A stretch of DNA of 39,258 nt from Gammaproteobacteria bacterium (GCA_029861845.1 JAOTYM010000033.1:1-39258), one strand, 5' to 3'; numbered from the stretch's first letter, positions 8,721-18,529 are shown. Notes: generated by a model from the letters alone, not told the origin. A program made the numbers and translations.

Positions 8721-11276
8721 CTAGCGCCGCTTATGGCTAGTTTCCACATCTTTAGCATGCTGTTCCAGGGCTTCACGCAGTAGGAACTGCAGACGATCGA
8801 TTGTAACCGGACTTAGGGTGCGCTCACCACACTTGCGCAACTCCATGTTGAGTTTGGCGATGACGTTCACGGCTACGTTGCGGGCCTCGGTTTTGGCGGT
8901 CGCCGACGATGGCTCCAGTATCTTGTGCTTGCTTTGCTTCTTCCTGCTGGCGCCAGCCGATGTGACCTTGGGCGCCGCTAATGGGACTGGTTTCTTCTTG
9001 GGCTTCTTGGATTCAGCCGGTCGGTCGACGACTTTGTTGAGTACCGGAATATTCTCCGTATGTTGTTCAAGCTTCGCCTTAGGTTTGGGTTGGGTCGGCT
9101 CTAATGTCTTGGCAAGCGCATCAAATTTTGACGCTGACGATGGGGGTTCGATGGCGCCCGGCGATCCCTTAGCGCGTGTCGCCACGCCCTTGCCGCCCCA
9201 GGGCATACCCGACGTCTGTTTGGGCTTGGCTGCACTGTTCTTTCGAAACAGCGCCGACGGGGTCGGCCAAGATGTGCGTTTGTAACCGTCCTTGCTTGAC
9301 TTCACGGCCGGCACTGCGTCCTTGGCAGCAGTTGGTTCAGCCAAATCAATGTATTCCGAGTCATCTGGCGATGAATCGCCGGCGGCGCCCGACCGATCGG
9401 GCTCTGTGCCGACATCCTGCGTTCCTTTGTCACCCCCCGTACCGAGGTCGAAATCGATACCTGGCATCTTCAGTTCTTTCGCTTTGTCTGGCGACGCGAC
9501 CGTAAAAATTTTATTTTTTGGGCTTGTCGCCGGCGCTTTGGAGGTGACACTTTCCTGTTTGTCGCTGGGCAACGTAACGACCGGGGTAGATGCTTGCTTG
9601 GTTTCGCTTGGCTTATTTTCCGGTGACACCTCCGCCGGGGCAGGGATTGCTGATTCGCTGATCTCGCTCACGGGTTCGCCGTGATCTAGCTCAACCGCAG
9701 GCTCGTCTGCGAATTCCTGATCCGCTGACTGCGCTTCGTTTGGTGTCAGTAAGACCGTTGTCGCGTCACTTGCCTTGCGGCTTATCGTCGTGCTGCGTTT
9801 GTGGCTACTATTCTGCATGACTGCCTTATCCTCTTCCGTGACTTCTTCGGACATCGCTTGCTTGCCGGGGATCTCAAGGGCATCTATGGGGCTTGAGGCT
9901 GGTGCGTCATCCTTAACACCAGCATCGTCCGCCGACGACGAAGCTTCGGTAATCGCTTCCAGTTCGGCCCCCAGTTCCACAGACATTTCCTCCTCTGGGG
10001 CCAGGGGTACCATCGCGTCCGCGGGCTCGACCAGTGCTGATGTCGTGTCTTCTAAGCGTAGTTCTGAATTCTCGGCTTGACGAGGGGTCTCATCCGCTAT
10101 TTCGGCCGTTTTATGCAGTTCTTTAGGCTCTATTTCGTCGATAAGGGCGCTTTCGGCCGCCGCTTGCGCGTCAGCGGATGCACTCGCGGCGGGCCCTAAC
10201 GCCCCGAAATCGAAGCGCCGCTGGGCCTCAGATACGAACGGGCCCGCCTCATGCGCATGATGTTCCACCGATTCTTGGGATCGATCGGCCTGGCGGGAAT
10301 GGGGGGTCTGCCCCGCGGTGGGCGGCGGACGGTCGGCTGGTATGGCCGCATCTTCGGTCAGGCCCGGTTCAGGGCCATCGTCAGCCAATGACAACTCAGG
10401 ACTAGGTAACGATTCCGAAGACGTAGGCGTTACTGCATCCGTAAAGTCGACGCCCAAGGACTCGTCCGCGGTGACCTCTGTTTCATCCAGGCTAAGCTCG
10501 ATAGCTTCTGTTTCGGGTACTTCCCGACCGCGGTCTTTCGGGGTTGGCGTTGGACTCAATGCCTCATCCGTAGGCGCTTCTACCGGTGATGCGTCGGCAG
10601 GCGCTGCCTCAAGCGTAGCCTCGTCGGCACCGGCATCGCCCAGCTGCATGTCGGCAGTAGGGCCAATGGCTGCATCCAGGTCGTCGGCATCTTCGTCTAC
10701 TATCGGGTAGTCGTCATCGGTGCTCACGTCAGAAGACGTTGTCCATGGGATTTCTTCAGCCGTTGCGTTTTCATCCATGAGTTCAATCGCATCGGCCACA
10801 TCAGAAGTACCGGCTTTGACCTCGTCCGCCTCAGCCAGGGCAGCGGCTAGAGATTCCAGCGATTCGGTGTGGGCGGACATATCCTGGTCTGCGAGCTCAG
10901 CCGCGCCGGGTTCGGTAGTGGGCGTATCGATACCCGTATCCGCATCGACCTCGGTAGTGGGCTGAATGCCATCATCATCGTGACGGTCGGTTTCGCTGAG
11001 ATCATTGCCGATTAGTTCGTTAAGCGACTTTAATACCTGGCCGGTGTCCAGGCTTCGCTTTTGCAAGGTTTGTAATCGTTGGCGGCTTCGTTGCAGTGGC
11101 GCTGATGCGAAAGGGACAGGCCCATCGACTTGGTCAGATGTCTTGTGGTCTTGCGTGGCTTCCGGCCCAGCACCGACAAACTCATTTCGGACTAGGTCCT
11201 CGAGGGATTTTCGCACCTCCTCGAGCGTGTGTTTAGCTGAGGGCTTATGCTTTCGTTCGTCGCCGATGTCTGTCAT
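8721..11276 (-). CDS. Large acidic, low-complexity protein of unknown function
   Basis: About 851 residues, family not recognised. Three zones are visible. The N-terminal ~110 residues contain possible helices (HTLEEVRKSLEDLVRNEF; SRQRLQTLQKRSLDTGQVLKSL). A very long middle zone (about 110-650) is rich in Ala, Asp, Glu, Ser, Thr and Pro and looks disordered. A basic C-terminal zone (Lys/Pro-rich, KKPKKKPVPLAAPK) ends in a compact helical segment (VAVNVIAKLNMELRKCGERT, then LQFLLREALEQHAKD). No membrane segment or signal peptide is seen. The middle zone has no Cys or aromatic pattern that suggests a fold. The charge flips from acidic to basic along the chain. The ATG at 11276 is preferred to a GTG at 11282. 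It lies between holC and valS, ends in a terminator, and is probably co-transcribed with pepA-holC. Confidence 0.8.
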   Translation of the reverse strand: MTDIGDERKHKPSAKHTLEEVRKSLEDLVRNEFVGAGPEATQDHKTSDQVDGPVPFASAPLQRSRQRLQTLQKRSLDTGQVLKSLNELIGNDLSETDRHDDDGIQPTTEVDADTGIDTPTTEPGAAELADQDMSAHTESLESLAAALAEADEVKAGTSDVADAIELMDENATAEEIPWTTSSDVSTDDDYPIVDEDADDLDAAIGPTADMQLGDAGADEATLEAAPADASPVEAPTDEALSPTPTPKDRGREVPETEAIELSLDETEVTADESLGVDFTDAVTPTSSESLPSPELSLADDGPEPGLTEDAAIPADRPPPTAGQTPHSRQADRSQESVEHHAHEAGPFVSEAQRRFDFGALGPAASASADAQAAAESALIDEIEPKELHKTAEIADETPRQAENSELRLEDTTSALVEPADAMVPLAPEEEMSVELGAELEAITEASSSADDAGVKDDAPASSPIDALEIPGKQAMSEEVTEEDKAVMQNSSHKRSTTISRKASDATTVLLTPNEAQSADQEFADEPAVELDHGEPVSEISESAIPAPAEVSPENKPSETKQASTPVVTLPSDKQESVTSKAPATSPKNKIFTVASPDKAKELKMPGIDFDLGTGGDKGTQDVGTEPDRSGAAGDSSPDDSEYIDLAEPTAAKDAVPAVKSSKDGYKRTSWPTPSALFRKNSAAKPKQTSGMPWGGKGVATRAKGSPGAIEPPSSASKFDALAKTLEPTQPKPKAKLEQHTENIPVLNKVVDRPAESKKPKKKPVPLAAPKVTSAGASRKKQSKHKILEPSSATAKTEARNVAVNVIAKLNMELRKCGERTLSPVTIDRLQFLLREALEQHAKDVETSHKRR

Positions 11277-11306
11277 TAGCACCCGTCGGAAGCGTCCGCA
11301 ACCCGG

Positions 11307-11723
11307 TTACAGATTGTGCGTCTGTAACGAGTAACCTCGTTCTCGGTAGAATCGAAATCGTTCACGCGCTTGCTGCTTGGCCTCTTCGGCGGCACCGACC
11401 ACATCTGCGACGCGTCCAAACCGGCTAAAAAAAGACGGTATGGCCAATGTAAGAGAGATTAGCACATCATGCCAGTTTTCCGGAGGCTCTTGTTCGCCGA
11501 TAAGCACTGGTACCTCCTGATCCAGATCGGCGTTATAGAGACTATGCGCAATGAAACTTCCAGGATTAAAGGTCCACAGTAGACGGTCGAGGGTGACGGA
11601 TTGTTCCGAGTTCTCGGTCAAGATATAGAGCTGGTGACCGAGCCGAAAGGCCTTATTGGTTAATCTACATACTGCCAGACTTGGGTCGATATCGTGGGTT
11701 AGGTAGAAATCGACGCGTGTCAT
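11307..11723 (-). CDS. holC: DNA polymerase III chi subunit
   Basis: Chi subunit of the clamp-loader complex; it binds psi (HolD) and single-strand binding protein at the replication fork. The 138-residue protein begins MTRVDFYLT, the usual HolC start, and has the conserved CRLTNKAFRLGHQLYILTE and LLWTFNPGSFIAHSLY segments. An upstream in-frame TTG inside pepA (11747) is rejected in favour of the ATG at 11723, eight bases after the pepA stop. It is coupled to pepA as in E. coli. Confidence 0.95.
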   Translation of the reverse strand: MTRVDFYLTHDIDPSLAVCRLTNKAFRLGHQLYILTENSEQSVTLDRLLWTFNPGSFIAHSLYNADLDQEVPVLIGEQEPPENWHDVLISLTLAIPSFFSRFGRVADVVGAAEEAKQQARERFRFYRERGYSLQTHNL

Positions 11724-11731
11724 AGCGCAGC

Positions 11732-13225
11732 TTATTTGTCGCGACAACGGTTGATCAGGAACTGGGTCAGGAGGGGAACTGGACGACCGGTTGCCCCCTT
11801 GGCTTTACCACCTTTCCAAGCAGTCCCGGCGATGTCGAGGTGTGCCCATTTCAGCTTTCGGGCGAATCGCGAAAGAAAGCACGCAGCAGTAATCGTTCCT
11901 GCCTCACGCCCACCAATATTGGCCATGTCAGCGAAATTAGTGTCCAATTGTTTTTGGTATTCGCTCCATAAGGGAAGTTGCCAGGCGCGATCATAGCTTT
12001 CTTTGCCAGCCGTTAACAGCTCGCGGGCAAGCGGTTCATTATTGCCCATTAGCCCGGTGGCATGACTCCCAAGCGCGATGACGCAAGCCCCGGTCAGCGT
12101 CGCGATATCGATAACGCCAGTCGGTTTGAAACGCTCGGCGTAGGTCAGGGCGTCACATAACACCAAACGCCCCTCGGCGTCGGTATTGAGAACCTCGACG
12201 GTCTGTCCCGACATGCTAGTCACCACGTCGCCAGGCTTATTGGCATTACCTCCCGGCATGTTCTCTGCCGCGGGAATGAGGCCAACTATGTTTATCGGTA
12301 GCTGCAATTCGGCCGCCGCTCTCAGTGTCCCGAGCACACTCGCAGCACCACACATGTCGTACTTCATTTCGTCCATTTGACCTGCCGGCTTGATCGAAAT
12401 GCCGCCAGAATCGAAAGTGATTCCTTTTCCAACAAGTGCAATGGGTGAATCGCCCTCGCGCCCGCCGTTGTATTTGAGCACGATAAGTTTTGGCGGTTGG
12501 CGACTACCGCGTGATACCGACAGCAACGATCCCATACCAAGGTCTTCCATGTCTGCCGCTTCCAACACCTCGGCCGCGACGCCATATTCCTTTGCAAACT
12601 CAGTGGCCTGTTCCGCCAGGTAGGTTGGTGTGCAGATGTTGCCAGGTAGGTTGCCCAGATCTTTAGTCAGAGCCACGCCATTGCTGATGGCCTTGCCCTC
12701 TTTGATGGCTTGTTCGCCAGCGCCGATGTCGCTGCGTTTGGGCACGGCCAGGACCACTTTGCGTAGTGGTCGGCGCGGGCTTGCGGGTTTGCTCTTTAGG
12801 CGGTCGAAGCGATAAATCACGGTCTCGATAGTCATTACCGCTTGCCGAACTTTCCATGCAATATTGCGCCCCTTGACCTCTAGTTCGGTCAGATAAGTGG
12901 TCATTTCTGTCGAACCGGTCTCGTTGAGCAGCTGGGCTGCCTTAACGTTAACTTCAGAATACTGTGCCTCGGCGAATTCGCGTTCTTTGCCGCACCCAAC
13001 TAGGAGAACACGTTCACTTGGGAGGTTCGATAGGTGATGTAGTAGCAGCGTTTGCCCGAGCCTGCCCTCCATGTCACCCCGACGCAAAAGGCCTGAAATC
13101 ATGCCTTCCGTGGCCTGATCGATTTGACGCGCCCGCGCCGACAGCTTTCGGGAGTCAAATACACCGGCTACGATGCAACCGGTGCGTTGTTTCTTGGGGT
13201 TGCCACTTTTTGCGATAAATTCCAT
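11732..13225 (-). CDS. pepA: Leucyl aminopeptidase (cytosol aminopeptidase)
   Basis: Dizinc/manganese M17 aminopeptidase that removes N-terminal residues from peptides; in E. coli the homologue also acts as a DNA-binding protein in Xer recombination and carAB control. About 497 residues. Active-site signatures are [10 protein letters not shown], the metal-ligand segment [16 protein letters not shown] and [12 protein letters not shown]. The start is set at the ATG beginning [14 protein letters not shown], matching E. coli PepA; an upstream in-frame TTG (13246) is less likely. It is divergent from lptF across about 208 bp. Confidence 0.98.
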   Translation of the reverse strand: MEFIAKSGNPKKQRTGCIVAGVFDSRKLSARARQIDQATEGMISGLLRRGDMEGRLGQTLLLHHLSNLPSERVLLVGCGKEREFAEAQYSEVNVKAAQLLNETGSTEMTTYLTELEVKGRNIAWKVRQAVMTIETVIYRFDRLKSKPASPRRPLRKVVLAVPKRSDIGAGEQAIKEGKAISNGVALTKDLGNLPGNICTPTYLAEQATEFAKEYGVAAEVLEAADMEDLGMGSLLSVSRGSRQPPKLIVLKYNGGREGDSPIALVGKGITFDSGGISIKPAGQMDEMKYDMCGAASVLGTLRAAAELQLPINIVGLIPAAENMPGGNANKPGDVVTSMSGQTVEVLNTDAEGRLVLCDALTYAERFKPTGVIDIATLTGACVIALGSHATGLMGNNEPLARELLTAGKESYDRAWQLPLWSEYQKQLDTNFADMANIGGREAGTITAACFLSRFARKLKWAHLDIAGTAWKGGKAKGATGRPVPLLTQFLINRCRDK

Positions 13226-13433
13226 ATTTGACGTAGATGCGGTCAACCAGACAGCGTCGGTATGTGGTATATTTTTGGAAACATGGTCTATAGGTTCCCT
13301 TTAGCAATCAGTTCCTTAGGCACGGGATGGGCACATATACGCAAACTTCGATAATGGTTAGCCAAAAGAGCCCCGTAGACCGCCATTTTCCATTGTTTGC
13401 CGGGCCTTTGTCAAAACGATAGGGCGCTTAAGT

Positions 13434-14513
13434 GTGGTTATAAAACGCGCATTCTATCGTGAGGCAACGCTTAATACCTTGGCTGTGGCCCTGGTGTTGC
13501 TGGTGCTGTTTCTGTTTTTGGTGCTGACCAAGTTATTGGGAAAAGCGGCTATCGGTGAATACACGAGTGGCATCGTCTTTACGCTGTTGGGGCTAGAACT
13601 GGGTAGGCGACTTGAGATCCTGATACCGTTGGCGCTCTATCTTGGTGTCTTGCTCACGCTGGCGCGCTGGTACCGCGACAGTGAGATGACGGTGCTGGCG
13701 GCTTGCGGGGTCGGATTGCCTTCCCTCTGTCGGCCGGTGATCGTTTTGGCTACTTGTTTTGCGGTTGTTGTCGGGGTTTTCTCGCTCTATTTGTCACCCA
13801 AGGCATCGGCGTTGAGCGAGCAAGCCAAGAGCGATGACGCTAACAGAACCACAATCACCAGCGCGAATGCCGGCGTGTTTACAGAGTTGCGCGGCAGCGG
13901 GCGTATCTTTTACGCGGAGAAAATCGGGGCTGGTCCGAAATTCGAGAACATATTTGCAAACGACAGGAAATCGGCGAAGCAAAACATACTGGTGGCCAGT
14001 AGCGGAGAGCAATACCAGGATTCGCAGACCAGGGAGGAGTTCCTGGTGCTCAAGAATGGATCCATTTACGAAGGCACCCCCGGCGAGCCGGACTACCGAA
14101 TCACGAAATTCGACAACTACAGACTACGGCTCGTAGCAAAGGAAAACGATCGGCCAGCGACGGAGGTTGAGGGCTTACCCTCCTGGACGCTGCTGAAATC
14201 CAGCAACCCACGGCACGCGGCCGAGTTCCAGTGGCGCCTGGCCAAGCCCATTAGTGTCGTGCTATTGGCAGTACTTGCCCTGGTGTTGGCGCATACCGAT
14301 GCAAGAAGAGGGCGCGTTGGTAATCTGCTTGGGGCAATGCTCATCTATTTCGTATACACCAACACGCTCGGGATCGGTGAGACCTGGCTTAAGGACGGCA
14401 GTATGCCAACCGTAATAGGGCTGTGGTGGATACATGGGATGCTGGCGCTAATTATTGCCTATTTGCTAATGCGTCGGGTGCAAAGCAAACCGCTGTTGGC
14501 GCTATGGGCATAG
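13434..14513 (+). CDS. lptF: LPS export ABC transporter permease LptF
   Basis: Inner-membrane permease of the LptB2FG complex that extracts lipopolysaccharide from the membrane and passes it to LptC/LptA. The 359-residue protein has the YjgP/YjgQ layout: an N-terminal block of hydrophobic segments (to about residue 125), a periplasmic beta-rich domain (about 130-270, GVFTELRGSGRIFYAEKIG) and C-terminal membrane segments. The GTG start has AGGG 10 bp upstream. It is followed at once by lptG. Confidence 0.95.
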   Translation: MVIKRAFYREATLNTLAVALVLLVLFLFLVLTKLLGKAAIGEYTSGIVFTLLGLELGRRLEILIPLALYLGVLLTLARWYRDSEMTVLAACGVGLPSLCRPVIVLATCFAVVVGVFSLYLSPKASALSEQAKSDDANRTTITSANAGVFTELRGSGRIFYAEKIGAGPKFENIFANDRKSAKQNILVASSGEQYQDSQTREEFLVLKNGSIYEGTPGEPDYRITKFDNYRLRLVAKENDRPATEVEGLPSWTLLKSSNPRHAAEFQWRLAKPISVVLLAVLALVLAHTDARRGRVGNLLGAMLIYFVYTNTLGIGETWLKDGSMPTVIGLWWIHGMLALIIAYLLMRRVQSKPLLALWA

Positions 14514-14517
14514 CGAC

Positions 14518-15588
14518 ATGAGCCTGATCAGCCTACTCGATCGTTATATCGGCCGATCGATTCTATATAGCACGTTGTTAGTATTTGCGATCCTACTCGG
14601 GCTCTTCACATTTGTGCTTTTAATCGATGAGCTTGGCGACGTCGGCAAAGGCCAGTACGATCTCTATGCACTTATCAAGTATGTCATCCTCAGCCTGCCC
14701 AGAAGGATCTACGAGCTTTTTCCAGCTATCGCCTTGCTGGGGGCCACTCTCGGTTTAACGTCATTGGCCCTGGGTTCGGAGTTGACCGCCATGCGGGCCG
14801 CGGGCATTTCACTATTGCGTATCATTGGCTCGGTGGCGCAGATTGGTACAGTGTTTATCATCGGCGGCGTCTTAATCGGCGAAACAGTGGTTCCAGCAAG
14901 TGACACGTGGGCCGAGCGCGGGCGAGCTGAGGCGCTGCAGGTTGGATTACATGGAGAAACAACTGGGCTCTGGCTTCGCGACGGCGCCGATTTCGTGAAC
15001 ATCGGCGAGGTGCTGCCCGACCTGACCCTGCTGAATGTCAACATCTATCGTTTCGAGCCGCCGGCCCGTCTTCGTAGCCATACTTCTGCCGATCAAGCAC
15101 ACTTTGAGGACAATGTCTGGCACCTTGCCAATGTGAACAAGAGCACGATTAGTGAAGATGCGATACGTAGAAGCCAATCCGACGGTGAGCTTTGGCAGTC
15201 GGTGCTGACGCCTGAGGTCGTGCGGGTGTTCGCGGTTCGCCCGGCTAGTCTGTCGACGTTGGATTTATACCAATACATTCTGCATCTTCGTCGCAACCAC
15301 CAGGACACGGACCGCTACCAACTTGCCTTCTGGAACAAGCTACTGTTACCGGTGGCCACGGCGGTGATGATCTTATTGGCGGTGCCGTTCGTTTTCGGGC
15401 AGATACGCAGCGGGGGGATGGGTCAAAAGGTGTTCATCGGAATCATGATTGGTCTGGTATTCAACATGCTGAACCGTGGATTCGGATATATGGGCCTACT
15501 CTACGGTTTGCCAACTTTCCTGGCGGCAGTGTTGCCGGTGGCGATATTCTTGCTGCTCGCCCTCTACCTGTTGCGGCGTGTGGCCTGA
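14518..15588 (+). CDS. lptG: LPS export ABC transporter permease LptG
   Basis: Partner permease of LptF in the LPS exporter. The 356-residue protein begins LLDRYIGRSILYSTLLVFAI, typical of LptG, with LPRRIYELFPAIALLGATLG (coupling-helix region contacting LptB) near residue 60. A periplasmic domain follows, then C-terminal membrane segments with NMLNRGFGYMGLLYG. The ATG is 4 bp after the lptF stop, so the two are coupled. lptB, lptC and lptA are not in the window. Confidence 0.96.
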   Translation: MSLISLLDRYIGRSILYSTLLVFAILLGLFTFVLLIDELGDVGKGQYDLYALIKYVILSLPRRIYELFPAIALLGATLGLTSLALGSELTAMRAAGISLLRIIGSVAQIGTVFIIGGVLIGETVVPASDTWAERGRAEALQVGLHGETTGLWLRDGADFVNIGEVLPDLTLLNVNIYRFEPPARLRSHTSADQAHFEDNVWHLANVNKSTISEDAIRRSQSDGELWQSVLTPEVVRVFAVRPASLSTLDLYQYILHLRRNHQDTDRYQLAFWNKLLLPVATAVMILLAVPFVFGQIRSGGMGQKVFIGIMIGLVFNMLNRGFGYMGLLYGLPTFLAAVLPVAIFLLLALYLLRRVA

Positions 15589-16073
15589 CTAACGCGCATT
15601 GGGACCCCGGGGCGGGCACACACACTATACACAGGTTGGGGAAAGCCCTTTTCCAACAACCACTAACAAGCGGAGGGCGATGCCGATAAATGCCTAAGGT
15701 ATTGATCTAAAGTTGTTATTTTCTTTGAATAAAAAATGTACAATCTGAGATGTGAGGCCATGATCCGGGCATCCGCCGCCGACACCATGGTTTTTTGCAC
15801 ACAGTTATCCACAGGATCTGTGGGTAACTGCGGATAGACGGTGTGGTTTAATGGTCATATTGGCATCAGGATCGGCGCCCGACGCGCGCGGCGGGACGAC
15901 CGACGGCTATCATCCAAGCCAGGCGCGCTTAGTGATGTTGCTATGATGTCGAAAGGTGTGGGCTAGAGCGCAGGGAATGTTTGTAGCGTGCCGTTAATAG
16001 TCGTTCTCGCCCCAAGCTGGAATTCTGCCCATATGGCGCGGTTGGGCATCTAACGAAAGAGCTAACTAGACCT
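15589..16073. other. 485-bp intergenic region, AT-rich patch and DnaA boxes
   Basis: No convincing gene. It contains a possible 9-bp stem-loop after lptG (15635-15657, two G-U pairs, no T-run), an AT-rich stretch (about 15697-15745, including attttctttgaataaaaaat) and an inverted pair of DnaA boxes (listed separately). Four GATC sites fall within 170 bp (15704, 15762, 15815, 15870). A small ATG frame at 15760 (about 25 codons) overlaps the boxes and shows no protein features. The ccmF promoter must lie in or near the right part, but I could not assign it. Confidence 0.6.
15802..15830. promoter_or_regulatory. Inverted pair of DnaA boxes
   Basis: TTATCCACA at 15805-15813 is a perfect DnaA box. 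TGTGGGTAA at 15819-15827 is, on the other strand, TTACCCACA, one base off. The flanks continue the symmetry: CAGTTATCCACA-GGATC-TGTGGGTAACTG, a 12-bp inverted repeat (one T-G mismatch) around a GATC. A third near-box, CTATACACA, lies at 15625-15633. This could bind DnaA, or could simply be a hairpin. No T-run follows in either direction, so it is not an intrinsic terminator. Confidence 0.55.
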
Positions 16074-18077
16074 ATGTCCGACCAAACTTTCTTTTTCAAT
16101 CTCGTCGAAGTTGGGCACTTTGCCGCCTACTTAGCAATGGTCGTTGCGGTAGTGCAGGGGCTGGCCCCGTTGCTTGCACGTCAGCTACGCATGCCGGCGC
16201 TGGCAGGCGTCGCCGTCAATGCGTCAGTCGCAGTGTTTGCATTGACAACGTTGGGTGGGTTGACGCTTATCCATGCGTTTGTCACTAGCAACTTCTCCGT
16301 GCTTTACGTTTCCCAGCACTCCAACCTGCAGTTGCCCATGTTTTACAAAGTGTCGGCGTTGTGGGGCGGCCACGAGGGTTCGTTATATCTGTGGGTGTGG
16401 ATCCTTACGTTGTACACAGCGATCTTAGGTTGGCATGGGCGTACAAGGTACCCCCAACGTCTGCCGGTCATCCTGGCGGTGCAGGGCTGGCTAGTCGTCG
16501 GTTTTTTTGGGTTGATATTATTCCTATCGAGCCCATTCGAGCGCCTATTTCCGGTCCCGGCCGACGGCAATGATCTGAATCCACTACTGCAGGACCCGGG
16601 GATGGTGATCCACCCACCCATGCTCTATCTGGGTTATGTGGGATTCTCCGTACCGTTTGCATTCGCAATGGCAGCGCTGTTAACGAACTGGAACAGCACG
16701 CTTTGGAGTGGCCTGATTCGACGTTGGGCGCTAATTGCCTGGGGATTCCTAACCACGGGAATCGTTCTCGGCGGTTGGTGGGCCTATCACGAGCTCGGCT
16801 GGGGTGGCTATTGGGCCTGGGACCCCGTCGAGAATGCCTCCTTTATGCCATGGTTGCTAGGTACGGCGCTGATTCATTCCATCACGGTGCAAGACCATCG
16901 GCGCATGCTACACGCGTGGAATATATTTCTTGTAATCACCACCTTCTCATTGTCGTTGCTCGGCACGTTTCTCGTACGCTCGGGGGTTCTGTCCTCGGTG
17001 CATGCCTTCGCGGTTGACCCTGGGCGCGGCGCCTATATTCTGGTTTTCATGGTTACGGTGCTGACCATTTCGTTTTCTATATTCATGATCAAGGGCCGGG
17101 CACAGCAGGCACAAGAGTCCATCACCTCGGCGTTCTCCCGAGAGTCTGTATTTGTATGGAACAATGTTATCTTTGCGTTTGCGTGTGCCACCGTATTGTT
17201 GGCCACACTCTACCCGCTGGCATTGGAAGCGTTGACCGCAGCCAAGATCACAGTTGGTGCCCCGTACTTTAACGCAGTGATGGTCCCCATCTTTCTGGTA
17301 GTGATGCTGTTGATGGGTATTGCGCCGTTGCTTCCTTGGCGCAAGGCCAATCTGGCAAAACTAAGGTCACGACTTACGATACCCGCTGTGCTTGGCGCCA
17401 TTGCACTCGCCATAATGCTGGTCTTGTTCCAGCCGACACACTGGACGGCTCCGGTGGCGGTGGGCCTCGTCGGGTTTGTACTAGGGACGATCGTGACTGA
17501 TCTGTTGCGAGCAGTGAATCAAAGACGCGCCCAACTTAGTGAACATTTTGGTCGTGCGACATTAAAAGCTGTGTTGGCAAATCGTCGCCACTATGGCGGT
17601 ATGGTCATACATCTGGGGGTATTGGTTATGGCGTTGGGCCTTGTCGGGTCGGGGCTATTCCGTTCGGAAATCACGGTGGCAATGGCAGGGGGCGACGTTC
17701 TAGAAATTAGCGGTGAGCGATTGCGCTTTGAAGGCGTGCGCACGTTTCGAAAAGACAACTATGAATCACTGCAGGCGCAATTCACGTCACTGGATTCCGG
17801 CTATGTATTGTTGCCTGAACGGCGTTTCTATCCCCGTCAGGAAGCGCCCATGACCGAGTCCGGATTGGACTCAACGCTGGTACGAGATGTCTATATTATT
17901 ATTAGCGAACGAAGCGGCGATAAATGGATATTCCGCGCGTTCGTGATTCCACTGGTACAGTTTATCTGGTTAGGCACGATCATCATTCTTGCTGGACTTG
18001 GCCTTACACTTAGTAGTCGTCGACGCAAAGTGAAGCAAGAAGCAATCGACCATTCCAGCCTGGCACACGCGAAATGA
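16074..18077 (+). CDS. ccmF: Cytochrome c haem lyase subunit CcmF
   Basis: Large multi-spanning inner-membrane protein that, with CcmH and CcmI, attaches haem from CcmE to apocytochrome c in the periplasm. At 667 residues it is the usual length. The tryptophan-rich haem-handling motif reads WGGYWAWDPVENASFMPWL near residue 243, preceded by GGWWAYHELG. Many hydrophobic segments are present, and a periplasmic domain precedes the last membrane helix. It overlaps ccmH by ATGA. Most System I operons place ccmF directly after ccmE; here ccmABCDEG is on the opposite strand. Confidence 0.98.
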   Translation: MSDQTFFFNLVEVGHFAAYLAMVVAVVQGLAPLLARQLRMPALAGVAVNASVAVFALTTLGGLTLIHAFVTSNFSVLYVSQHSNLQLPMFYKVSALWGGHEGSLYLWVWILTLYTAILGWHGRTRYPQRLPVILAVQGWLVVGFFGLILFLSSPFERLFPVPADGNDLNPLLQDPGMVIHPPMLYLGYVGFSVPFAFAMAALLTNWNSTLWSGLIRRWALIAWGFLTTGIVLGGWWAYHELGWGGYWAWDPVENASFMPWLLGTALIHSITVQDHRRMLHAWNIFLVITTFSLSLLGTFLVRSGVLSSVHAFAVDPGRGAYILVFMVTVLTISFSIFMIKGRAQQAQESITSAFSRESVFVWNNVIFAFACATVLLATLYPLALEALTAAKITVGAPYFNAVMVPIFLVVMLLMGIAPLLPWRKANLAKLRSRLTIPAVLGAIALAIMLVLFQPTHWTAPVAVGLVGFVLGTIVTDLLRAVNQRRAQLSEHFGRATLKAVLANRRHYGGMVIHLGVLVMALGLVGSGLFRSEITVAMAGGDVLEISGERLRFEGVRTFRKDNYESLQAQFTSLDSGYVLLPERRFYPRQEAPMTESGLDSTLVRDVYIIISERSGDKWIFRAFVIPLVQFIWLGTIIILAGLGLTLSSRRRKVKQEAIDHSSLAHAK

Positions 18078-18526
18078 CTAACATAAAGTGGATGTTTCTC
18101 GTCTTGGTGCTGGTCGCTATGCCCTCATTGGCAGGTGAGGTTAGCGAAGATCCGCTAGAGCGCCAGATGCTGGAGATCGCCAAGTTATTGCGCTGTGCGG
18201 TCTGTCAGAATCAACCCATTTCAGATTCCGCTTCCGACCTTGCGCGCGATATGCGGGCGATCATTCGCGAACAATTGCAGGCCGGAAAGTCGCGGGATGA
18301 AATCATCGCTTATTTCGTGGAGCGTTATGGGAACTATGTTTTGCTCAAGCCGCCCGTGGATCGCGCGGGGGCCGCGGTTTGGTTTCTGCCCCCATTATTG
18401 CTTTTGGTGATAGGCACTTTTGCCGTCGTGTTTGTTCGCCGCCGTCTTCGCCAGCCGTTGCCGCCGGCTCCTGAGCTTTCTGATGAAGATATGGCACGGG
18501 TGCACGCTGCGCGTGATCAGGACTAA
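18074..18526 (+). CDS. ccmH: Cytochrome c maturation protein CcmH (apocytochrome thiol reductase)
   Basis: Membrane-anchored periplasmic protein that reduces or holds the CXXCH cysteines of apocytochrome c. The 150-residue protein has an N-terminal signal segment (WMFLVLVLVAMPSLAGEV), the diagnostic redox motif LRCAVCQNQ near residue 39, the segment IIAYFVERYGNYVLLKPP, and a C-terminal membrane helix (about 100-118) followed by a short charged tail. It is the short CcmH form; the TPR part is the separate ccmI next door. Confidence 0.97.
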   Translation: MTNIKWMFLVLVLVAMPSLAGEVSEDPLERQMLEIAKLLRCAVCQNQPISDSASDLARDMRAIIREQLQAGKSRDEIIAYFVERYGNYVLLKPPVDRAGAAVWFLPPLLLLVIGTFAVVFVRRRLRQPLPPAPELSDEDMARVHAARDQD

Positions 18527-18529
18527 GCT

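Noticed and set aside
9292..10965. Several + strand frames opposite the acidic protein gene
   Set aside because: Ser/Ala-rich translations are the mirror of its biased codons. The minus-strand frame is far longer and has ordered ends.
15635..15657. Stem-loop after lptG as a terminator
   Set aside because: The stem has two G-U pairs and is not followed by a T-run; mentioned only within the intergenic entry.
15760..15837. Short ATG frame across the DnaA boxes
   Set aside because: About 25 codons, no protein features, and the sequence is better explained by the inverted repeat.
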